This document shows, piece by piece, positions 25,021-33,453 of a stretch of 64,000 nucleotides of DNA (within the stretch, counting starts at the first letter, position 1; each line of letters starts with the position of its first letter). A model generated the notes under the pieces. The model had not been told where the DNA came from and ran no database searches. It was given only the letters and a program-made list of their open reading frames with translations. The stretch spans positions 62,001 through 126,000 of the forward strand of contig NZ_JAMTCS010000007.1 of assembly GCF_024171955.1 (NCBI RefSeq), written 5' to 3'. Both the position numbers and the translations under genes were made by a program. The DNA is from Promicromonospora thailandica (GTDB lineage Bacteria; Actinomycetota; Actinomycetes; Actinomycetales; Cellulomonadaceae).

Positions 25021-25749
25021 TCACAGCGGGTCGAGGACCGCCGCGAGGTCGGCACCCGCGCGCAGCAGGGCCAGGGTGCGGGCGGCGATCTGGTCGAGCC
25101 GGCGGCCCAGGATCTCGCGGGACGCCGCCACGCCTGCGCGGGTGTCGAGCGAGCGGATCACCTCCCGCACCGCCGGGATCCCGTACCCGCCGGTCCGCAG
25201 GGCGCCGACGACGCGCGCCTCCCTGATCGCCGCCGCGCCGTACTGCCGCGCACGCAGGCTCGTCACCCGGTCCGGGTGCACCAGACCCTCCTGCTCCCAG
25301 AACCGCAGCGTCGACGTCCGTACGCCGAGGGCGCCGGCGAGCTCGGTGATCGTCAGGACGTCGGGCACGGGGGCGTCGACGCCGGGCGGCTCGTCCCGGA
25401 CGGCGTCGAGCGCCGCCAGGGCCCGGAGCACCTCGTCGCGCTCGTGCGCGAGGCGCGCGTGCACGGCGTTCACCGCGGCCACGGCGGCGGTGGGGTCGGG
25501 CGCGGCGAACAGGTCCGTGAGCAGACGGCGCGCCTCGACCGGGCCGGCGGCGGCTGCCACGCCCCGGTAGGCCCGGAGCGCCCGCACGTGCACCGCGGTG
25601 TAGACCCGGTACCCGTTCGGCTCGCGCACGGCGGGCGGCACGACACCGAGCCGTTCCAGGTCGCGCACCTGCTGCGCGGAGTACCCGGTCTCGCGGACGA
25701 CGTCGGCCGTGCGGAGCCCGCCGCCGGCACCGGCTGTCGATCGTGTCAT
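25021..25749 (-). CDS. MerR-type regulator with two HTH domains
   Basis: 242 residues with two separate MerR-like winged helices. The first (about 12-55) reads TADVVRETGYSAQQVRDLER...GYRVYT. The second (about 128-170) reads TITELAGALGVRTSTLRFWEQEG...RQYG. The linker and C-terminus are helical, with no cysteine cluster for metal sensing. It is divergent from a DUF6194-like gene 42 bases away, so it likely regulates that gene and itself. The ligand is unknown. Confidence 0.85.
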   Translation of the reverse strand: MTRSTAGAGGGLRTADVVRETGYSAQQVRDLERLGVVPPAVREPNGYRVYTAVHVRALRAYRGVAAAAGPVEARRLLTDLFAAPDPTAAVAAVNAVHARLAHERDEVLRALAALDAVRDEPPGVDAPVPDVLTITELAGALGVRTSTLRFWEQEGLVHPDRVTSLRARQYGAAAIREARVVGALRTGGYGIPAVREVIRSLDTRAGVAASREILGRRLDQIAARTLALLRAGADLAAVLDPL

Positions 25750-25765
25750 GCGCCGAACTCCACAG

Positions 25766-25793
25766 AAGCACGTGAAGGTGATGCTTGAAGCAT
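25766..25793. promoter_or_regulatory. Putative MerR operator overlapping the DUF6194 start
   Basis: ATGCTT-G-AAGCAT (25781-25793) runs into the ATG at 25792. An AAGCA half-site at 25766-25770 faces TGCTT at 25782-25786. Confidence 0.5.
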
Positions 25794-26268
25794 GGACCTT
25801 TCGCAAAGTACCGGCACGACCATCGGGCGGATCATCGAGACGGTGCGCGGCCTCGACGGGGCGCTCGTGGTGGCACCGGCGGCCGGCGACCCGGTGTTCC
25901 CGGAGCTGGCCTGGGGTGACGCCTTCTTCTACTACGCGCCCGACGGCCAGATGCCGCGGAACGTGCAGCCGTACGGCACCGTCGTCACGAAGAACTACCC
26001 GGAGGACACGACCTCCGACCTCGACGAGCCCGGCCGCTGGCGCGTGAACATCCATGTGGGCCGGACGGCCCTGCGCGAGCTGACGGGGGCCGACACCGCC
26101 CCGGCGGACCCGGCGGCCGTCGACGTGGTGCTCCCCCACCCGGTGTACGGCTCGGCCGGCTGGGTCTGTGTGATCAACCCGGGGGCGGCGACGTCCGACA
26201 CGGTGCTGCGGCTCCTGCGCGAGGCCCACGAGGCCGCCCGCGCCCGCGCGGAGCGCCGGCGCGGCTGA
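25792..26268 (+). CDS. DUF6194-like protein
   Basis: 158 residues without signal or membrane segment. AWGDAFFYYAPDGQMPRNVQ, VVTKNYPEDT and WRVNIHVGRTALREL match my memory of the DUF6194 family, whose function is unknown. The divergent neighbour is a double-HTH MerR regulator, so expression is probably induced by that regulator's ligand. Confidence 0.75.
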   Translation: MDLSQSTGTTIGRIIETVRGLDGALVVAPAAGDPVFPELAWGDAFFYYAPDGQMPRNVQPYGTVVTKNYPEDTTSDLDEPGRWRVNIHVGRTALRELTGADTAPADPAAVDVVLPHPVYGSAGWVCVINPGAATSDTVLRLLREAHEAARARAERRRG

Positions 26269-26284
26269 CACCCGGGGCTCTGGC

Positions 26285-26520
26285 GCGGCCGAGATCTGGT
26301 GGTGCGGTGACCTGTCGCCACGAGCCGCACCCGCCACGGGCCGGCCGGTGCTGGACGCGGCCGAGATCTGGTGGCCCAACCCTGATATCTGGTGTCAGCG
26401 CCGAAATCTGGTGGCGCACTGCCAGATCTCGGCGCTGACACCAGATCTCGCCGGGGAGGCACCAGATCTCGGGGCCGACAGCCGCCCACCAGCCGGGGAG
26501 GCGTCAGATCTCGGCGGCCG
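26285..26520. repeat. Cluster of eight AGATCTGGTG-type repeats in opposed orientation
   Basis: Four forward copies of (C)CGAGATCTGGTG or variants (26285, 26357, 26382, 26399) are followed by four reverse copies (26422, 26439, 26460, 26503). The inner two pairs form a 25-bp hairpin with one mismatch (26387-26411 with 26422-26446). It lies between convergent genes. A compact copy occurs at 48187-48227. Confidence 0.85.
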
Positions 26521-26555
26521 CCCGGGCACCCGGCCAGGGTCCGGCCGGCCCCGGG

Positions 26556-27221
26556 TCAGCTGGTCAGCGTCCGGGAGGCCGTCTGTTCCGCGCGGCGCAG
26601 CAGGTCGTCGGCGAGCCGGACCTCGTCGGCGGCGTGCGCCGCCAGCAGCCGAGCCGCGACCGCCGCGCCGTCGGAGGTCTGGCCGTACCGGACGCCGAAC
26701 CAGTCGGCGATCGTCACGCCGTGCTCGGGGCGCTGCACGACGTCGACGGTGTCGCCCGCGCCGAGGTCGCCGTTCTCGATCACCCGCAGGTAGGCGCCCG
26801 AGCGGTTGGCCTCCGCGAACCGCCGTACCCAGCGTTCCTCGCCGAGCCGGCGGGCAAAGGTCTGGCAGGGCGTCCGCGGCTGCGTGACCTCCAGCAGCGC
26901 CGTGCCGACCTGCCACCGCTCGCCGATCACCGCACGGTTGACGTCGATGCCGCGGGTGCGCAGGTTCTCCCCGAAGAGACCGGGCGTGATCTCACGACCG
27001 AGCTCGGCGGCCCAGTGGTCGGCGTCCTCCTGCGCGTAGGCGTAGACCGCCTGGTCCACGCCGCCGTGGTCGGCGCGGTTGGCCTGCAGGTCCGCGTACA
27101 GGCCGAGGGGCCGCACCTTGACGCGCCCCTCGACCGGGCGCTTGTCGATGGCCGTGATCCCTACGGCGCCGGCGTCGGGGAGCAGGACGTGGACGCGGCA
27201 GACCGCGAGGAGCTCAGCCAT
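26556..27221 (-). CDS. MOSC domain protein (YiiM-like)
   Basis: 221 residues. The MOSC beta-barrel covers about 20-165, with GLYADLQANRADHGGVDQAVYAYA, GLFGENLRT and the conserved cysteine in TQPRTPCQTFA. A C-terminal helical region (about 175-221) matches the YiiM 3-alpha extension. MOSC proteins bind molybdenum cofactor or detoxify N-hydroxylated compounds. No molybdenum gene is adjacent. Confidence 0.87.
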   Translation of the reverse strand: MAELLAVCRVHVLLPDAGAVGITAIDKRPVEGRVKVRPLGLYADLQANRADHGGVDQAVYAYAQEDADHWAAELGREITPGLFGENLRTRGIDVNRAVIGERWQVGTALLEVTQPRTPCQTFARRLGEERWVRRFAEANRSGAYLRVIENGDLGAGDTVDVVQRPEHGVTIADWFGVRYGQTSDGAAVAARLLAAHAADEVRLADDLLRRAEQTASRTLTS

Positions 27222-27276
27222 GCGCCGATCCTCTCATTCCCGGCACAGCCTCTTCCCCGCCCCGCACCCCGCGAGC

Positions 27277-28455
27277 TCACTTCCCGCGCGGCAGCGGCAG
27301 CGGCTCCATCCACTGGTCGTTCGCGGTCAGGTCGATGCCGAACTCCGACGCGAAGCGCATGCGCGTGCCGGCCAGCACCCCGTCCACCGACTCGTCGAGG
27401 TCGTAGACGCGGGCGCCGCGCAGCCGGTTCCGCTCCGGCCCCGACAGGCCGTAGGTGCCGAAGCCGGTGTTGCCGGCGTAGCCGAGGAGCACGCCGTAGT
27501 AGTCGCCCGAGTAGGTGTTCACGTGGTCGTGCCCGCAGAACACGCCGCGGACGTCACCGCGGTGCCGGATCGCCGAGAACATCCCGGAGTTGAACGGTCC
27601 GGGGCACTCGTCCTCGTTGCGCTCCCCCTCGATGCGGTGCCGCACGCGGCCGCGCTCGTGGTCGGCGTCGGTGCGGCCGTCCACCGAGCCGAACCACATG
27701 AACCGGTACTCCCACAGCGGGATGTGGATGAACATGAGGGACGGGATCGGCCGCCCGTACCGGCGCTCGAGCGCCACGGACGTGTCGTGATACCACTTCA
27801 CCTGGTCCATCCGCAGCCAGTCCCACGTCGGGTAGCCCTCGAAGTCCTGGCCGCCCAGCGTCTCGGGGGCGTACCGCCCGGAGTCGAGCAGCCACACGTT
27901 GAACGCGGGCTTTCCACCGCGGCCGTCGATCAGCAGGTGGGAGTTGCCCTGCCCGGTGATGCCGGGCGCCGTCGGCCCGTTCACGTTGTGGCGGTAGGAC
28001 CGGTAGAAGGCGAGCATGTCGGCCTCGTCCACCCCGCTGTCCGGCGTCGAGTCCTCGTCGTGGTTGCCGAAGGTGACCGCCCACGGCACGCCGCGCTCCT
28101 CCATGGGCTGCACCACGTTGTTCATCGCCTGGCGCATCTCCAGCGGGGTGTCGCAGCCGCCGGTGATGTTGTCGCCGTTGAGGACCACCAGGTCGGGGCG
28201 CTCGTCGTCGAGCACCGCGCGCATCAGCTCGAGCGTGCGGCGGTCGATCTTCTCGTCGTCCTGCGTGTCGTTGAACTGGACGATGCGGAACCGCCCGTCC
28301 CGGCCGAACCGCAGGCCGCGCCGCGGGTGCCGGTCGAGCGTGGCGGGGCCGGCGCCCGCGGTCGCGACGCCCGCCGCACCGAGGCCGCTCAGGGACAGGA
28401 AGGTGCGGCGGTCGACGCCGTCCGGGATCGACGCGTCCAGGCTGTTCTCGCTCAT
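27277..28455 (-). CDS. Tat-exported metallophosphoesterase
   Basis: 392 residues with a twin-arginine signal (DRRTFLSLSGLGAAG). The calcineurin-like dimetal site is visible: FNDTQDD, VLNGDNITGG, TFGNHDED, FIHIPLWEY and GVFCGHDHVN, in order. It acts outside the membrane on a phosphoester, probably a phosphatase or phosphodiesterase. No signal for phosphate control is seen immediately upstream. Confidence 0.87.
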   Translation of the reverse strand: MSENSLDASIPDGVDRRTFLSLSGLGAAGVATAGAGPATLDRHPRRGLRFGRDGRFRIVQFNDTQDDEKIDRRTLELMRAVLDDERPDLVVLNGDNITGGCDTPLEMRQAMNNVVQPMEERGVPWAVTFGNHDEDSTPDSGVDEADMLAFYRSYRHNVNGPTAPGITGQGNSHLLIDGRGGKPAFNVWLLDSGRYAPETLGGQDFEGYPTWDWLRMDQVKWYHDTSVALERRYGRPIPSLMFIHIPLWEYRFMWFGSVDGRTDADHERGRVRHRIEGERNEDECPGPFNSGMFSAIRHRGDVRGVFCGHDHVNTYSGDYYGVLLGYAGNTGFGTYGLSGPERNRLRGARVYDLDESVDGVLAGTRMRFASEFGIDLTANDQWMEPLPLPRGK

Positions 28456-28546
28456 AGGGACGACGATCGGGGTCCCCGCGGGCGTACGGCCTACCGCCAG
28501 GTGGACCCTGGGTGACGGTCTGCTGAACGCCTCGCCGGCCCGGGCG

Positions 28547-29932
28547 TCACCGCTGGACGCGGTTCCGCCGCACGGCGCGTGCGACGACGTAGACCAGCAG
28601 GATCACCACGACCAGGCCGGTGGTCGCGGCGATCTGCGGCCGGGCGCCGTCGTCCGACAGCATGAGCGCGACCACCGCCACGAGGGCCACGAGCGTGGCC
28701 CACGAGAGCCACGGGTAGCCCCAGGCGCGCAGACGCAAGGCCTCGCCGCGTTCCGCCGCCTCGGCCTCCAGGCGCGGTCGCAGCCGCAGCTGGGACACGA
28801 CCACCAGGAGCCACACCACCAGGAGCGCCGAGCCGACGGCGTTGAGGAGCACGCCGAGCAGCGACTCCGGCAGCAGGTAGTTCAGGAGCACCGCGACCAC
28901 GCCGAAGAACACCGAGACCAGCACCGCCACCCACGGCACGTCCCGGCGGGACACTCTGGTCGCGAGCGCCGGGGCGTCACCGCGGCCGCCCAGCGAGAAC
29001 AGCATGCGCGACGTCGCGTAGACGTTGGCGTTGAAGGCGCTCAGCAGCGCGAGCACGACGACGACCTCCATGAGCCGCGCGGCGCCGTCGAACCCGGCCA
29101 TCTCCAGCACGGACACGAACGGCGACTCGAGGCGGGCGGCGTCGGTCCACGGGATGAGCGCGACCATGACCGCCACGGAGCCCACGTAGAAGAAGAGGAT
29201 GCGCCACAGGATGGTGCGCGTGGCGCCGGCGACCGCGGTCTGCGGGTCACGGGCCTCGGCCGCCGCGATGGTGACGATCTCGATGCCGCCGAACGCGAAC
29301 ACGACGGTGAGCAGGCCCGCCGCGATGCCGGGCAGCCCGGCGGGCGCGAAACCGCCGTTCGCCGCCCAGTCCCCCAGCACGCTGCCCGTCACCGGCACGA
29401 CCCCGGTCACGATGAGCACGCCCAGCACCAGGAAGCCCACGATGGCCGCGACCTTCACGGTCGCGAACCAGAACTCGGCCTCGCCGAACTGCCGCACGCC
29501 GACCAGGTTGATCGCGCCGAACACCGCGACGACGACGGCGGCGACCACCCATTGCGGTACGGCGGGCCACCAGCCGTGCACGATGCCGGCCACACCGGTC
29601 ACCTCGACGCCGAGCACCATGACGATGGTGAACCAGTAGAGCCAGCCCAGGAGGAACCCGGCCCACCGTCCGAGCGCCGCCTCGGCGTAGACGGAGAACG
29701 AGCCGCTGGACGGGAGCGCGGAGGCCATCTCGGCGAGCATCCGCATGACGAGCACCACGATGGCGCCGGCGATGGCGTAGCTGAGCAGCACGGCCGGCCC
29801 GGCGGCCGCCACCCCCAGTCCCGAGCCCAGGAACAGCCCGGCGCCGATCGCCGAGCCCAGGCCCATCATGGTCAGGTGGCGGGTGCGCAGGCCGTGCGCC
29901 AGCTGCTGCCGGGTGTCGTCAGAGGTGCTCAC
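28547..29932 (-). CDS. APC family amino acid permease
   Basis: 461 residues, 12 membrane helices. The first helix carries the AAT signature MMGLGSAIGAGLFLGSG, followed by SGSFSVYAE and the FGGIEIVTIAAAEA helix 6 region. It is a proton symporter of the GABA/aromatic/proline permease branch. The GTG at 29932 has no ribosome binding site, but TACCGT lies 8 bases upstream (29941-29946), consistent with a leaderless start. Confidence 0.88.
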   Translation of the reverse strand: MSTSDDTRQQLAHGLRTRHLTMMGLGSAIGAGLFLGSGLGVAAAGPAVLLSYAIAGAIVVLVMRMLAEMASALPSSGSFSVYAEAALGRWAGFLLGWLYWFTIVMVLGVEVTGVAGIVHGWWPAVPQWVVAAVVVAVFGAINLVGVRQFGEAEFWFATVKVAAIVGFLVLGVLIVTGVVPVTGSVLGDWAANGGFAPAGLPGIAAGLLTVVFAFGGIEIVTIAAAEARDPQTAVAGATRTILWRILFFYVGSVAVMVALIPWTDAARLESPFVSVLEMAGFDGAARLMEVVVVLALLSAFNANVYATSRMLFSLGGRGDAPALATRVSRRDVPWVAVLVSVFFGVVAVLLNYLLPESLLGVLLNAVGSALLVVWLLVVVSQLRLRPRLEAEAAERGEALRLRAWGYPWLSWATLVALVAVVALMLSDDGARPQIAATTGLVVVILLVYVVARAVRRNRVQR

Positions 29933-29940
29933 GACCGACC

Positions 29941-29946
29941 ACGGTA
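29941..29946 (-). promoter_or_regulatory. -10 box of the APC permease gene
   Basis: TACCGT (minus strand) 8 bases before the GTG start. Confidence 0.4.
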
Positions 29947-30011
29947 ACCCGGGAGCGCCATGGACCCCGCAGCGGATGTGAGTCGCTCCCGTCCGGTGAG
30001 AGACTGCGAAG

Positions 30012-31370
30012 GTGACCGATCCCGCGCATGCCGACCTCGACCAGGAGCCCGACTACGGGCTCGAGACGCCCCTGGCCGGGCACCCCGAGCCCCTGCCGCA
30101 CGTGGTCGTGGTGGGTGGAGGTTTCGCCGGGATGGCGGCCGTGAAGGCGCTGCGGGACGCGCCCGTGCGGATCACGCTGATCGACCGCCGGGTCTACAAC
30201 ACGTTCCAGCCGCTGCTCTACCAGGTGGCGACCGGAGGCCTGAACCCGGGCGACGTCACCTACTTCCTGCGCGGTATGCGGCTGAAGCAGAAGAACGTGC
30301 ACGTGGTGCACGAGCACCTGGTGGAGGCCGACCACGAGGCGAAGAAGATCCGCCTCCTCAACGACCACTGGATCAGCTACGACTACCTGGTGGTCACCGC
30401 AGGTGTGACCACCAACTTCTTCGGCACGCCGGGAGCCAAGGAGTTCGCGTTCCCCATGTACTCGCGCTCCCAGGCGATGCGGATCCGCGACAACCTCTTC
30501 ATCCGCCTGGAGCGCGCGGCCAAGTCCAAGCGGGCCGACGACGGCCTGCGCGTCGTCGTCGTGGGCGGTGGCGCCACCGGGGTGGAGGTCGCGGGGGCGC
30601 TCGCGGAGCTGCGCACCGCCGGACTGGCACCCGCCTACCCCGAGATCCACGGCGACGCGTTCGAGGTCAAGGTGGTGCAGCGGGGCGGCGAGATCCTCAA
30701 GTCGTTCGCGCCGAAGCTGCGGAGGTACGCCACCCAGGAGCTGGCCCGGCGCGGTGTCTCCCTGCACCTGGGCGCGGGGGTGGCCGCGGTCGAGCGCGAC
30801 GCCGTCGTACTGACCGACGGCACCCGCATCCACGCCGACCTCACCGTCTGGTCCGCCGGGGTGCACCCGCACGAGGAGGTCGCGGGCTGGCACCTGCCGC
30901 AGGACGACTACGGCCGCATCAAGGTCGGCGAGGACATGCAGGTCGAGGGCCTGCCGGGGGTCTTCGCCGCGGGCGACATCGCCGTCTCGCCCGCCGACCT
31001 GCCCCAGCTCGCGCAGCCCGCGATCCAGGGCGGCACGATCGTGGGCCGCAACATCCGGGCGCTGGTCGACGGGCAGCCCCTGCAGAACCTGCGCTACGTC
31101 GACAAGGGCACGATGGCGGTGATCGGCCGCCGCGCCGCCGTCGCGGAGATCAACCTGCCGGGCGGCCGGGCGATCCGGCTCACCAAGGGTATGGCGTGGC
31201 TGGTCTGGCTGTTCGTCCACATCATGTCGCTGGTGGGTCCCCGCAACCGGGTGACGACCCTCGCGGGCCTGGTCACGCGGTACGGCTTCCCGTTCCACCG
31301 GCGCCCCGTACCGATCGTGGGCGACGTGCCCACGGTGCGCCCGCCCAAGGCCCCGGCCCGAAAGGGCTAG
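30012..31370 (+). CDS. ndh: Type II NADH dehydrogenase (NDH-2)
   Basis: 452 residues. Two Rossmann GxGxxG/A motifs, VVVVGGGFAGMAAVKAL (about 31-47, FAD) and VVVVGGGATGVEVAGAL (about 179-195, NADH), with TVWSAGVHP and VFAAGDIA between and after. The C-terminus (WLVWLFVHIM) is an amphipathic membrane-associated segment. NDH-2 passes electrons from NADH to quinone without pumping protons. The GTG start is at 30012. It runs into the next gene after 13 bases. Confidence 0.9.
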   Translation: MTDPAHADLDQEPDYGLETPLAGHPEPLPHVVVVGGGFAGMAAVKALRDAPVRITLIDRRVYNTFQPLLYQVATGGLNPGDVTYFLRGMRLKQKNVHVVHEHLVEADHEAKKIRLLNDHWISYDYLVVTAGVTTNFFGTPGAKEFAFPMYSRSQAMRIRDNLFIRLERAAKSKRADDGLRVVVVGGGATGVEVAGALAELRTAGLAPAYPEIHGDAFEVKVVQRGGEILKSFAPKLRRYATQELARRGVSLHLGAGVAAVERDAVVLTDGTRIHADLTVWSAGVHPHEEVAGWHLPQDDYGRIKVGEDMQVEGLPGVFAAGDIAVSPADLPQLAQPAIQGGTIVGRNIRALVDGQPLQNLRYVDKGTMAVIGRRAAVAEINLPGGRAIRLTKGMAWLVWLFVHIMSLVGPRNRVTTLAGLVTRYGFPFHRRPVPIVGDVPTVRPPKAPARKG

Positions 31371-31383
31371 GCAGCGGACGACG

Positions 31384-32469
31384 ATGACCCCGGACGAGCT
31401 GCGCACCGCGCAGGACCTGGCCATGGCGAACCCCGAGCGGCTGCACCTGCTGGCCCGCATGCTCACGCACCCCGCCGGCCGGTCGTCGGCCGCGGACCTC
31501 GTCCCTTCCCCGGGGAGTCGCGTGGCCGACGTGCGGGACGATCTCGCGGCGCTCGTCTCGGTGGGCCTCGTCGCCGTCGTCGGTCAGCCCGCGGCGCCCG
31601 ATGCCCCGGACACGTCGCTGTACCGGGTGTCGTCCCGCGGCATCGCCCGGTTCGGTTCGGCGGCGCTCGCGGCGCCGCGCCGGCCTGGTGACGCGACGCT
31701 CGACGAGCACGACCACGAGGCCCTGCTCGCCCGCCTGACCGACACCCTCTCCGCCGACTTCGCCGCGACGGCGGGCGCCGGCACCGTGGAGCGCCTGGTG
31801 CGGGAGTGCTACACGTCGCTGGGCGGGCAGATCGGGTCACGCGGACAGCTCCCCGCCCTCACCGCGTGGCTCGCGACCGACCGGCTCGCCGCGATGGCGG
31901 AGGTGACCTACGGGTCGCCCCGCGACGTGCTCTTCGTCTGCGTGGACAACACGGGCCGGTCCCAGATCGCGGCCGCCGTGACCCGGCGCCTCGCGGGCGA
32001 CCGGGTCCGGGTGCGCACCGCAGGCATCCGGCCGGCGGCCCGGGAGGACGCGATGACCGAGACCGTGCTGGCCCGCCGTGGGCTCGACGGGCTCGTGGAG
32101 TTCCCCCGGCTGCTGACGGACGACGTGGTCCGCGCGTCCGGCATCATCGTGACCATGGGCTGCGGCGACGCCTGCCCGGTGTTCCCGGGGCGGCGCTACC
32201 TCGACTGGCCGCTCGCCGACCCCGCGGGCCGCCCGCTCGAGGAGGTGGAGCGGATGGTCGACGACATCACCGACCGCGTGCGGGCGCTGCTGGCGGAGAT
32301 CGACACCGCGGACGGGTCGGTCGGCGTCCCGCCGGATGCGGCTCCGGACGCCGGCCCGGCCGTGCTCCCGCTGTGGGCCCGGCCCGGCTGGCTGGCTCGG
32401 CTGACCCGTCGCCCCTGGGCCGGCCCCCGCACCACCTGCGACGCCTCCGGTCAGCGGAAGGCGCGGTAG
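31384..32469 (+). CDS. ArsR-like regulator fused to arsenate reductase / LMW phosphatase
   Basis: 361 residues with three parts: an ArsR-type winged helix (about 5-85), a helical bundle (about 105-165), and a low-molecular-weight phosphatase/ArsC domain (about 178-305). The CX5R loop CVDNTGRS is near residue 185, and MGCGDACPVFPGRRYLDWPL is typical of thioredoxin-type arsenate reductases. The last 55 residues are unrelated and Pro/Ala-rich. Fusing sensor and reductase in one chain is known in actinobacteria but rare. No arsenite pump is adjacent; the upstream NDH-2 gene is 13 bases away. Confidence 0.85.
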   Translation: MTPDELRTAQDLAMANPERLHLLARMLTHPAGRSSAADLVPSPGSRVADVRDDLAALVSVGLVAVVGQPAAPDAPDTSLYRVSSRGIARFGSAALAAPRRPGDATLDEHDHEALLARLTDTLSADFAATAGAGTVERLVRECYTSLGGQIGSRGQLPALTAWLATDRLAAMAEVTYGSPRDVLFVCVDNTGRSQIAAAVTRRLAGDRVRVRTAGIRPAAREDAMTETVLARRGLDGLVEFPRLLTDDVVRASGIIVTMGCGDACPVFPGRRYLDWPLADPAGRPLEEVERMVDDITDRVRALLAEIDTADGSVGVPPDAAPDAGPAVLPLWARPGWLARLTRRPWAGPRTTCDASGQRKAR

Positions 32470-32509
32470 CCGGGCAGCCCTGCCGGCCCGGCGAGAGTAT
32501 TCACAGGGC

Positions 32510-32531
32510 TGTGGACAAAGCCTGTGGACAA
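32510..32531. promoter_or_regulatory. Two DnaA-box-like sites
   Basis: TGTGGACAA occurs at 32510-32518 and 32523-32531, 13 bases apart in the same orientation. The reverse complement TTGTCCACA is the actinobacterial DnaA box consensus. A weaker TATTCACAG is at about 32499. Confidence 0.55.
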
Positions 32532-32619
32532 CTCCGTCCGGGTGGGGAGTGTCAGTGGCTCGGTGCATGGTGGTGGTGCGAAGAGATCTTCGTGCGACGA
32601 CCTCCGGGAGGACTGAGCC

Positions 32620-33372
32620 ATGACCGAACCGACCTCCGCCGAGCCCTCGGCGGAACAGCCCCCGACGGGTGGCGTGGGCACCCTCGACACCGTGGTGCTG
32701 GACGTCCCCGACCTCACGGCCGAGGCGGACTTCTGGAAGGCCCTGACGAGCGGCACCGTGTCGTCGGAGTCCGACGACTGGATCACCGTCGTGACCCCCG
32801 ACCGGTGGGGTATCGGCTTCCAGCTCGCGCCCGACCTCGTGGCCCCGCAGTGGCCGGGGCAGGAGCATCCGCAGCAGGTCCACCTCGACCTCTACGTGCC
32901 CGACCTGGCCGCCGCGAGCGCCCGCGCGGTCGAGCTGGGGGCGTCGGTCCTGCGGGAGAACGAGCAGTGGGTCACGCTCGCCGACCCGGCGGGGCATCCG
33001 TTCGACGTGTGCCTCAAGGAGGGCACCGAGGGCGTCACCGTCATGGGGGCCACGTTCGACTGCCCGGACGCGTCGGGCCTGGCCGGGTTCTGGGCGCAGG
33101 TGCTGGGGGTGCCCGTCACCTACGACGCCGACGGCGTGGCGATGCTCGGCGGGTCCCGGCCGCTGCTGTTCCAGTCGGTCGAGGGGTACAACGCCCCCCG
33201 CTGGCCCGATCCTGCGTACCCGCAGCAGCTCCACCTCGACATCGAGGTGCCGGACCTCGACGCCGGCGAGGCCGCGGTGCTCGCCCTGGGCGCCACCCGG
33301 CTGCCGGGCGAGGGCAGCGGCTTCCGGGTGTTCGCGGACCCGGCGGGGCACCCGTTCTGCCTGGTGCGCTGA
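32620..33372 (+). CDS. VOC family protein, two glyoxalase-like modules
   Basis: 250 residues made of two similar modules (about 18-125 and 130-250). Each has the betaalphabetabetabeta order and a C-terminal H-P-F (GHPFDVCL, GHPFCLVR). Conserved HLDLYVPDL and HLDIEVPDL provide a His in each. The family includes dioxygenases, resistance proteins and glyoxalases; none can be chosen here. GGAGG precedes the ATG. Confidence 0.85.
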   Translation: MTEPTSAEPSAEQPPTGGVGTLDTVVLDVPDLTAEADFWKALTSGTVSSESDDWITVVTPDRWGIGFQLAPDLVAPQWPGQEHPQQVHLDLYVPDLAAASARAVELGASVLRENEQWVTLADPAGHPFDVCLKEGTEGVTVMGATFDCPDASGLAGFWAQVLGVPVTYDADGVAMLGGSRPLLFQSVEGYNAPRWPDPAYPQQLHLDIEVPDLDAGEAAVLALGATRLPGEGSGFRVFADPAGHPFCLVR

Positions 33373-33444
33373 AACCGGGTGCACTGAGACCGGGTGCACT
33401 GAGACCGGGGGCGCTGAGACCGGGGGCGCTGAGGCCCGGCTGCG
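33370..33444 (+). repeat. 15-bp tandem repeat of the VOC gene's stop region
   Basis: The unit CTGAGACCGGGTGCA-like recurs about five times, and each copy places TGA in the reading frame of the gene (33370, 33385, 33400, 33415, 33430). The copies are diverging (GTGCAC, GGGCGC). Confidence 0.75.
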
Positions 33445-33453
33445 CGCTGACGC

